NCBI GenBank assembly: GCA_045546735.1
Contig: JAZQDJ010000150.1
Location: 1-20,738, forward strand
Reading direction: 5' to 3'
Length of the DNA: 20,738 nt
DNA from: SVFI01 sp045546735
Lineage (GTDB): Bacteria > Bacillota > Clostridia > Lachnospirales > Lachnospiraceae
The notes beneath the pieces are model-generated. The model saw nothing but the letters and a program-made list of their open reading frames with translations. It had not been told where the DNA came from and did no database searches. Shown here one piece after another: positions 7,671 to 13,841 of the stretch. Position numbers and translations under genes: made by a program. Within the stretch, counting starts at the first letter, position 1; each line of letters starts with the position of its first letter.

Positions 7671-9089
7671 ATGAATAAGAAGAGATTAATTCACTTGCTT
7701 ATCGGTCCGATACTCATGATTTTGTTTGCAGTGTTGTTGCCGGATACGATTTTTACGACATTTGAAAGCCGTGCAGCTGTCGGAACAGTTGCTTGGATGG
7801 CATATTGGTGGGTGACAGGACCTGTCGATTATGCGGTGACGGCTTTTTTGCCGATTGCGGTCAATGCACTTGTACAGATGACTCCGATGGCTCCGGTGAT
7901 TGCCAATTACGCATCAGAGACAATTTTGCTTTTGCTCGGTGCGTCAATTTTATCGGTGTCTTGGGAACAAACCGGACTTGATGAAAGGATTGCAGCAACG
8001 TTCCTCAGAATGGTCGGAACAAACTTCAGAGCACAGCTTGTATTTTGGTTTTTGCTTTCTGCTGCCCTTTCTTCTGTGCTTCCGAATGCGGTTGTTTGTG
8101 CAACGGTAACTCCGATTGCAGTTTCTATGCTTAAATATATCGGTGAAGGTGATATTGCAAACAGTAAGATTGGTTCAAAACTTCTTCTGACCATCGCATA
8201 TGCTGCAGGTCTCGGAGGATTGACTTCACCGCTCGGCGGCGCAATGAATCTTGTGACAGTAGATTACATACAGCAACTTACCGGGGAAGAGTACATGTAC
8301 AGTTCGTGGGTAATCCGTTTCTTCCCGATTATGCTTGTTCTTTTAGTAAGTAACATTCTTTTTATGATCCGCAACATAAAAAAAGACGAAGAGCTTGGTG
8401 GTTCGAAAGAATATTTTATAGAGCAGTACAAAAAATTCCCGAAGATGGGATTTGAAGAAAAGATGTCACTTGCCCTTTTCCTGATAGCAACTGTGCTTTC
8501 GTTCAGCAGACAGTTGTACCAGGACTATCTTCCGGGGTTAAAGCCGGCATATTCTTTTGTGATTTGTGCAATTATTTCATTCCTTATTGCAAATAAAGAC
8601 GGTGAACGTCTGATGATTTGGAAATCGGTGCAGACAAAGATTGTTTGGGAAATGATTTATATATTTGCCGGAGGTCTGGCAGCAGGAACTTTAATTAAAG
8701 AGTCCGGTGCTGCAGATTCTATCGGTGCGATGGTTTCTTCCATGAATCTGACGGGTGGTTTTGTTACAGTATTTGTAATAATTACAGTAACCCTTCTTAT
8801 GTCGGATGTTACCTCGAATACAGCAACTGCAGCAGTTGCTATTCCGATTGTTATTTCGATTATGCAGGGCATCGGACAGAACCCGATTCCGTATGTGTAT
8901 ATTGCGTCGGTCGGCGTAAACTTATCATATATGCTTCCAACTTCCATCCGTGCGATTCCGGTCGGATATGGTCTACAGCCGAAGTATATGTTGAAGGAAG
9001 GCTGGAAGATGACGGTTATGGTTATTTTATTAATGTCAGTGCTTTGTTATCTGATGTTAAATTATTGGCCGGCGTTCAGTGCGGTTTAG
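7671..9089 (+). CDS. SLC13/DASS-family anion transporter, divergent
   Basis: 472 aa with about ten hydrophobic helices and the two-fold inverted layout of the DASS (divalent anion:Na+ symporter) family. The second signature SNT is intact at residues 382-384 (SDVTSNTATAAVAIPI). The first, normally also SNT, reads PNA at 138-140 (SSVLPNAVVCATVTPI), and the loops around the substrate site are altered (GGLTSPLGGAMNLVTV; PTSIRAIPVGYG). Family members carry dicarboxylates, citrate, sulfate or similar anions; substrate and cation coupling cannot be assigned here. The gene starts 35 bases after the AICAR transformylase with no terminator between, so it may be read from the purO promoter. Its ribosome site is weak (GAAGAAG just before ATG). 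Confidence 0.85.
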   Translation: MNKKRLIHLLIGPILMILFAVLLPDTIFTTFESRAAVGTVAWMAYWWVTGPVDYAVTAFLPIAVNALVQMTPMAPVIANYASETILLLLGASILSVSWEQTGLDERIAATFLRMVGTNFRAQLVFWFLLSAALSSVLPNAVVCATVTPIAVSMLKYIGEGDIANSKIGSKLLLTIAYAAGLGGLTSPLGGAMNLVTVDYIQQLTGEEYMYSSWVIRFFPIMLVLLVSNILFMIRNIKKDEELGGSKEYFIEQYKKFPKMGFEEKMSLALFLIATVLSFSRQLYQDYLPGLKPAYSFVICAIISFLIANKDGERLMIWKSVQTKIVWEMIYIFAGGLAAGTLIKESGAADSIGAMVSSMNLTGGFVTVFVIITVTLLMSDVTSNTATAAVAIPIVISIMQGIGQNPIPYVYIASVGVNLSYMLPTSIRAIPVGYGLQPKYMLKEGWKMTVMVILLMSVLCYLMLNYWPAFSAV

Positions 9090-9129
9090 GAGTATGAGAA
9101 TCAGCATTAGAAGTTTTGTCAAAAAAATA

Positions 9130-9157
9130 TGTAAAATCAAAGTAATATTTATGTAAA
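9130..9157 (-). promoter_or_regulatory. PhoP-box-like direct repeat array
   Basis: Three hexamers on the minus strand, TTTACA (9157-9152), ATTACT (9146-9141) and TTTACA (9135-9130), are separated by exactly 5 bases, giving an 11-bp period. Firmicute PhoP sites are tandem TT(A/C/T)A(C/T)A hexamers with this spacing. The array ends 8 bases upstream of the -35 of a Na+/Pi cotransporter gene, a fitting place for an activator. The region is AT-rich, so chance is possible. Confidence 0.45.
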
Positions 9158-9165
9158 AAATCATC

Positions 9166-9194
9166 TTGTGAGTTTTTGTCAAATAAAGTATGAT
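9166..9194 (+). promoter_or_regulatory. Promoter of the Na+/Pi cotransporter gene
   Basis: TTGTGA (9166-9171) and TATGAT (9189-9194) are separated by 17 bases. Transcription would begin near 9201, about 49 bases before ATG 9250. The predicted start lies at the foot of a hairpin. Confidence 0.65.
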
Positions 9195-9195
9195 A

Positions 9196-9232
9196 ATGTA
9201 GTGGGACACCATAAAGTCCCGCTACATTTTAT
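9196..9232 (+). terminator. Hairpin with T-rich tail in front of the Na+/Pi gene
   Basis: The 12-bp stem 9196-9207/9216-9227 (ATGTAGTGGGAC with GTCCCGCTACAT, one G-U pair) has an 8-base loop and is followed by TTTATTTT. It could end transcripts from the SLC13 gene. Because the downstream promoter starts transcription inside its left arm, the shorter GTGGGAC/GTCCCGC hairpin would also form the 5' end of the cotransporter mRNA. Confidence 0.6.
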
Positions 9233-9249
9233 TTTAAGAGGAAATGATT

Positions 9250-11049
9250 ATGGAAACGATTTTGATGATTATCAAACTTCTCGGCGGTCTTGCTATGTTT
9301 TTGTATGGTATGGAGATCATGGGAGACGGACTCAAGCAAGGGTCCGGTAACACACTTAAGAATGTACTCGGTAAATTGACTAAAAATGTGTTTTTGGGTC
9401 TTTTAACGGGTACGCTTGTAACAGCGGTCATCCAGAGTTCGACGGCAACAATCGTTTTGACAGTCGGTTTGCTTGGCGCAGGTATTTTAAATCTTCGTCA
9501 GGCAGTCAGTATTGTGCTCGGAGCCAATATCGGTACGACGGTAACCGCGCAGATTATCAGGCTTATGGATATTGATTCTACAGGTAATTCAATTTTGGCA
9601 TTCTTTAAGCCGGATACACTCGCACCGGTGGCGCTCATTATTGGTATTATCTGTGTGATGTTTCTCAAGAAAGAGAGCGCGAAAAATGTTGGTATGATCG
9701 CACTTGGCTTTGGTATTTTGTTTATGGGGCTTCTCAGCATGACAGATGCTGTGGAACCGCTTTCCAGTTCCAAGGCATTTGCAGATGTACTCGCTTACTT
9801 TACAGATATGCCGCTCCTTGGTATTTTGACAGGCCTTGTGCTTACAGTAATCGTGCAGAGTTCTTCGGCAATGGTCGGTATTTTGCAGGCATTATCTTCT
9901 ACGGGAGTGATGACATTTGATCTTGTATATCCTATTATCATGGGTATCAATCTCGGTACTTGTGTTACGACGGCACTTGTTTGTTCTATCGGTTCTTCTA
10001 AGGATGCAAAGCGTACCGGTATTGTACATATCGTATTCAATACAGTCGGAACTATCTTTTTCATGATAGTAATGGCAATTCTTCGCCGTGTCGGTTTTAT
10101 GCCGGATCTTTGGGGCGGAACGGTAGACAGTGGTATTATTGCCAACTTCCAGACGATATTCAATTTGGTAACAGCGATTGTTCTGCTTCCGTTTACCGGT
10201 ATTCTTGTTAAGATTGCATGTGCGATTGTGAAAGATGATGAGGTGGAAGAAGGAGAGAAATATCCGGAGCTTGCAGCGTTGGATTCCAAACTTATGATGA
10301 CACCGCCGATTGCACTTGCTGAGGTGACTAAAATTGCTGTAAATATGGCTTCTATTGCACAGGAAAATATTATTCTGAGTATGAAGCAGTTTAAAGAATA
10401 CGATGAAGATCGCTCTGCACAGATTAATGCTTCGGAAGATAAACTTGATTGCTTTACAGACCGCGCAGATCACTATCTGATTGAGCTTTCGACGCATATG
10501 AAAGCTGTGAATGACAAACGACAGCACAGTATGTTAATGCAGTGTATCCGTGATATTGAGCGTATCGGCGATTATGCAACGAATTTTGATGAGCTTGCTA
10601 AGAAAAAAGCGGATACAGATGTATCGTTCTCAAAAGTTGCTAAGAAAGAACTTGCAATCATTAATGATGCGATTTCTGAGATTCTGCGACTTACGATTGA
10701 AGCGATGACAGATGAAAATGACTATGTAGCCAGACGTATTGAGCCGCTTGAGGAAGTTATTGACGATATGGTGCTTCTTCTGAAAAATCGTCATACAGAC
10801 CGTCTGTGCGAAGGTGTATGTTCTATCAACGGCGGACTTATCTTCATGGATATTCTTACGTACTTAGAGCGTACAGCAGACCAGTGTTCGAATATAGCAA
10901 TGTTGCTTTTAGGAAAGAATGATGATGAGATTTCAAAGAACCATCATTTGTATATGCAGGAACTTCATGCATCGACAGATCAGTCATATTTGGCAGAGCA
11001 GGAAAACCGCAAAGCACAGTATTTGACACCGCTTAAAAATTTGAAATAA
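9250..11049 (+). CDS. Na+/phosphate cotransporter with C-terminal PhoU-like domain
   Basis: 599 aa. The N-terminal 320 residues form the two-repeat Na+/Pi cotransporter (NptA/YjbB, PF02690) domain, with the paired signatures QSSTA (62-66) and QSSSA (203-207) and glycine-rich segments GANIGTT and GINLGTC. It would import phosphate, or export it as proposed for YjbB, across the cytoplasmic membrane. Residues from about 345 to 550 are helical and PhoU-like (IRDIERIGDYATNFDELA; DILTYLERTADQCSNIAMLLLGKN), a common fusion thought to couple transport to phosphate status. ATG 9250 is preferred over ATG 9244 because AGAGGA (9237-9242) lies 7 bases before it. It has its own promoter and a possible PhoP array. 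A terminator shared with the convergent butyrate operon follows. Confidence 0.93.
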   Translation: METILMIIKLLGGLAMFLYGMEIMGDGLKQGSGNTLKNVLGKLTKNVFLGLLTGTLVTAVIQSSTATIVLTVGLLGAGILNLRQAVSIVLGANIGTTVTAQIIRLMDIDSTGNSILAFFKPDTLAPVALIIGIICVMFLKKESAKNVGMIALGFGILFMGLLSMTDAVEPLSSSKAFADVLAYFTDMPLLGILTGLVLTVIVQSSSAMVGILQALSSTGVMTFDLVYPIIMGINLGTCVTTALVCSIGSSKDAKRTGIVHIVFNTVGTIFFMIVMAILRRVGFMPDLWGGTVDSGIIANFQTIFNLVTAIVLLPFTGILVKIACAIVKDDEVEEGEKYPELAALDSKLMMTPPIALAEVTKIAVNMASIAQENIILSMKQFKEYDEDRSAQINASEDKLDCFTDRADHYLIELSTHMKAVNDKRQHSMLMQCIRDIERIGDYATNFDELAKKKADTDVSFSKVAKKELAIINDAISEILRLTIEAMTDENDYVARRIEPLEEVIDDMVLLLKNRHTDRLCEGVCSINGGLIFMDILTYLERTADQCSNIAMLLLGKNDDEISKNHHLYMQELHASTDQSYLAEQENRKAQYLTPLKNLK

Positions 11050-11063
11050 AGAATGATAAAAAG

Positions 11064-11097
11064 AAAGGGCAACCGGAATGAACCGATTGCCCTTTTA
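11064..11097. terminator. Bidirectional intrinsic terminator
   Basis: The stem AAAGGGCAA (11064-11072) pairs with TTGCCCTTT (11087-11095), and an inner CGG/CCG pair follows after one mismatch. A-rich sequence on one side and TTTTATAT on the other serve both converging transcripts. Confidence 0.9.
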
Positions 11098-11107
11098 TAT
11101 TTGGCTT

Positions 11108-12175
11108 TTAATATTCTTTTGCTTCTTCTTCGCCGTTCATAACACGGAGAGCACCCTGTGTCAGTGCAAGGAGTTCATCCTCGCCCGGATATACAGTAAA
11201 CGGAGCCATCCATTCGCAGCGCTCTTTTAATCCTGCTACAACTGCTTTGTCATATGCAATACCGCCGGTTACGATAATTTGGTCGATTTTACCGGAAAGA
11301 ACACAGGCCATAGAACCAATATCCTTTGCCATCTGTAAGATGAATGCATCGCGAACTTCGATTGCATGTGCATCGCCTTCGTCAGCCATTTTTTCTACAT
11401 CACGCATATCGTTTGTTCCGCAGTAAGCGTTGAAACCACCGCCACCTACGATTTTCTTGTAAACTTCTTTTTCTGTGTACTGGCCGCTGAAACACATTTT
11501 GATAAGTGCACCACTCGGAACAGCACCGGCTCTCTCAGGAGAGAAAGCACCGTCGCCGTCAAGGGCGTTGAATACGTCTACGATACGTCCTTTGTCATGA
11601 GCACCGACAGAAACACCGCCGCCCATGTGAACAACAACAAGGTTAAGTGATTCATAAGGAACACCTTTTTCTTTGGCATAGCGTTTTGCAACTGCTTTCT
11701 GGTTGAGTGCGTGGAATACGCTTGTACGAGGAAGTTCCGGGACACCTGAATAACGTGCAATCGGCATTAATTCGTCAACAACAACCGGGTCAACGATGTA
11801 AGAAGGAACGCCGATAGAATCTCCGATCTCGCGGGCAAGAATACCGCCGAGGTTGGATGCGTGCTGTCCCTGTTTACCGATCTTTAAGTCTTCAAGAAGA
11901 GCATCTGTTACAGCGTAAGTACCGCCCGGAATCGGTTTTAACATACCGCCGCGGCCTACAACCACGTTTAATGATTTAATATCAAAATTCTTTTCATTTA
12001 AAAGATTTACGATAATGTTTTTGCGGAAATCTTTCTGGTCTACGATAGAAGCGTACTGAGAAATTTCCTCTGTAGAATGTCTTAATGTTTCTTCAAATAA
12101 TAAGGTTTCATCTTCAAATACACCGATTTTGGTAGAAGTAGAACCCGGATTAATAATTAAACTTTTAATTGACAT
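11108..12175 (-). CDS. buk: Butyrate kinase
   Basis: 355 aa, the normal length. It converts butyryl phosphate and ADP to butyrate and ATP in the cytoplasm, the energy-yielding last step of the Ptb-Buk route of butyrate fermentation. It belongs to the acetate/butyrate kinase (ASKHA) fold. Visible motifs are the N-terminal phosphate loop NPGSTSTKIG (9-18), VVGRGGMLKPIPGGTY, the signature FHALNQKAVAKR, VVHMGGGVSVGAH and the ATP-binding IIVTGGIAYDK near the C-terminus. AAGGAGG stands 7 bases before ATG 12175. It lies 17 bases downstream of ptb and is co-transcribed with it. The branched-chain fatty acid kinase of bacilli is a close relative, but ptb next door and the overall fit favour butyrate kinase. 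Confidence 0.95.
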   Translation of the reverse strand: MSIKSLIINPGSTSTKIGVFEDETLLFEETLRHSTEEISQYASIVDQKDFRKNIIVNLLNEKNFDIKSLNVVVGRGGMLKPIPGGTYAVTDALLEDLKIGKQGQHASNLGGILAREIGDSIGVPSYIVDPVVVDELMPIARYSGVPELPRTSVFHALNQKAVAKRYAKEKGVPYESLNLVVVHMGGGVSVGAHDKGRIVDVFNALDGDGAFSPERAGAVPSGALIKMCFSGQYTEKEVYKKIVGGGGFNAYCGTNDMRDVEKMADEGDAHAIEVRDAFILQMAKDIGSMACVLSGKIDQIIVTGGIAYDKAVVAGLKERCEWMAPFTVYPGEDELLALTQGALRVMNGEEEAKEY

Positions 12176-12192
12176 GATCCGTCCTCCTTGTA

Positions 12193-13113
12193 TTAGTTTT
12201 GTTTTGCCATTGCTTCTGCAACTACAGCAGCAAGAGCGATAGAGTTAACTTTTGTCTCGAAAGAATCGGAACGTGATGTCAAGATAGCAGGAGCACTTGT
12301 TCCTGTTAAGATACATCCGTTTTTGAATTCTGTTGTGTGCACAAGTACTTTATATACAAGGTTACCTGCATGAATGTCAGGGAAGAGAAGTACATCTGCA
12401 TCTCCGACAATCTTACGGTCTGTAGCACCTTTGTGAAGTGCTGCTTCCGGCTCGATAGCAAGGTCCATAGAAAGAGGACCGTCTACGATACATCCGGTAA
12501 TCTGGCCTTCCTCGTTCATCTTTGTAAGTTCAGCAGCTTCTACTGTACAAGGCATCTTAGGATTTACTACCTCAACAGCTGCAATCGGAGCAACCTTAGG
12601 CGTATCAATTCCGCATGCATGACATACGTCAACTGTGCTGTTGATAATATTTACTTTATCCTCAAGTGTAGGATATGGGATGAATGCAACGTCTGTTAAG
12701 AATAACAAGTGGTCGATTCCTTTAATATCAAATACAGCAACGTGTGATAACGGTCTTCCTGTACGGAGTCCGCGCTCTTTGTTTAAGATACTCTTTAAGA
12801 AAGATTTTGTGTCAATGATACCTTTCATGTACATGTCGGCTTTCTTGTCATGAACAAGACCGACAGCAATAAGTGCTGCTTCTTGAACATCTGCTTCATG
12901 AATTACTTCGTAATCTGCAAGATTCATACCGATTTCATCTGCGATTTTTTTGATTTCGGCTTCGTCACCGACTAAGATAGCATCTGCGATGCCTCTTTCT
13001 TTTGCAGCCATAACTGCTTCAAGTACAGGTTTGTCCTGTGCAACGGCTACTGCCAGTTTTTTCTTGGAGCAGGTGCTGACTTTTGCTAATAAATCATCAA
13101 AACTTTTTGACAT
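12193..13113 (-). CDS. ptb: Phosphate butyryltransferase
   Basis: 306 aa, typical for the family. It exchanges CoA of butyryl-CoA for phosphate, giving butyryl phosphate for butyrate kinase. It belongs to the phosphate acetyl/butyryltransferase (PTA_PTB) fold. Visible blocks are AVAVAQDKPVLEAVMAAKERGIADAI at the N-terminus, DMYMKGIIDTKSFLKSIL, GRPLSHVAVFDI and the C-terminal GNLVYKVLVH...GCILTGTSAPAILTSRSDS. The start is ATG 13113, with GAGGTG 7 bases upstream. The open frame runs back to 13221, but that part contains the promoter and has no family similarity. First gene of the ptb-buk operon. Confidence 0.95.
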   Translation of the reverse strand: MSKSFDDLLAKVSTCSKKKLAVAVAQDKPVLEAVMAAKERGIADAILVGDEAEIKKIADEIGMNLADYEVIHEADVQEAALIAVGLVHDKKADMYMKGIIDTKSFLKSILNKERGLRTGRPLSHVAVFDIKGIDHLLFLTDVAFIPYPTLEDKVNIINSTVDVCHACGIDTPKVAPIAAVEVVNPKMPCTVEAAELTKMNEEGQITGCIVDGPLSMDLAIEPEAALHKGATDRKIVGDADVLLFPDIHAGNLVYKVLVHTTEFKNGCILTGTSAPAILTSRSDSFETKVNSIALAAVVAEAMAKQN

Positions 13114-13182
13114 TTTTCTGCACCTCGTTTGTTTAGTATTGTATGAAGAGTCTTTGTATGCACAAAAACTCCATTTGATAAA

Positions 13183-13211
13183 ATCATAACACTTATAATA
13201 AGGAAAATCAA
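13183..13211 (-). promoter_or_regulatory. Promoter of the ptb-buk operon
   Basis: On the minus strand TTGATT (13211-13206) and TATGAT (13188-13183) are separated by 17 bases. The start near 13176 leaves a leader of about 63 bases before ATG 13113. This also shows that the longer open frame beginning at 13221 is not the true start. Confidence 0.65.
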
Positions 13212-13548
13212 TGCAAAACATGATAGGGTTTACTCCTGTCTGGTGTGTGTTTGCCTGTTGCCACGGGATGATTTTCGGTATCCGGGGCGCAAAAGCAGAT
13301 ATAACTAGTCAAAATGAGAAAATATAGAGGTACTTTTTTGAAGGAAAAACAGATAGATTGTGACTGAAAAGAAGAAATATATGAAAAAACAGAGAAAAAA
13401 AGCGCTGTGATTTTGCGTTATGTAAACCAAAGAAGCGTTTTTATATAAAAAAATACAGATATAATAGTTTGAAAAATAAATTATATAGGAAAATGGCTTC
13501 AAAATTTACAGATATATGAGTGCAAAATGAGAGGAACTAGAGGAAAAT
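13212..13548. other. AT-rich gene-free stretch with imperfect direct repeats
   Basis: No supported gene. Two 35-bp stretches, 13296-13330 and 13509-13543, share about 25 positions (CAGATATA, then CAAAATGAGA, then TAGAGG). A third CAGATATA occurs at 13456. A 65-codon minus-strand frame here encodes only Phe/Tyr/Ile-rich low-complexity sequence and has no credible ribosome site. Confidence 0.4.
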
Positions 13549-13735
13549 GCCATATTTCCAGGCAAAAGCCGCCTTTGCAACATCTCGATTTCCGCCGCGT
13601 TGCGGCTTATCGTGGCTTCGCCACTATAAATCTCGCTGTTTTCGAGGCGCCATATGTCGAAACCCCTCATTCCCCATCAGCAAGCTTGCATGAGAAATGA
13701 GATTTACCGCCGCACTGCTTGTTTGGGTTAACAAA
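13549..13735. other. GC-richer cluster of short hairpins upstream of secA
   Basis: This patch of about 190 bp differs in composition from its AT-rich flanks and holds several small perfect hairpins. They are GCAAA/TTTGC (13562-13566/13574-13578), GCCGC-GTT-GCGGC (13594-13606), GTGGC-TTC-GCCAC (13612-13624), CTCG/CGAG (13632-13635/13643-13646) and CTCATT/AATGAG (13666-13671/13696-13701) around the palindrome GCAAGCTTGC (13680-13689). AAATCTC (13628-13634) can also pair with GAGATTT (13699-13705). GCCATAT is repeated exactly 100 bp apart (13549 and 13649). No open frame explains it. It may be a structured RNA, a decayed repeat element or a protein-binding region; the plus-strand secA promoter lies just after it. 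Confidence 0.4.
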
Positions 13736-13764
13736 AAATTAATATAGTGGTCATTTCTTTTTTA

Positions 13765-13793
13765 TTGAATACTACATTCAAATCTGTTACAAT
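13765..13793 (+). promoter_or_regulatory. secA promoter
   Basis: TTGAAT (13765-13770) and TACAAT (13788-13793) are separated by 17 bases, and TGT directly before the -10 gives an extended -10. Transcription from about 13800 would leave a leader of 42 bases. Confidence 0.75.
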
Positions 13794-13841
13794 GATAGAG
13801 TTTAAGACGAAAAAACGAAATGTTAGGAGTCAAAAGTAAAA

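Noticed and set aside
13114..13221. N-terminal extension of ptb by 36 residues
   Set aside because: It contains the predicted promoter and has no family similarity; GAGGTG fits the start at 13113.
13305..13502. 65-codon minus-strand open frame in the ptb-secA gap
   Set aside because: Low-complexity Phe/Tyr/Ile/Ser product from AT-rich DNA, with no credible ribosome site or family resemblance.
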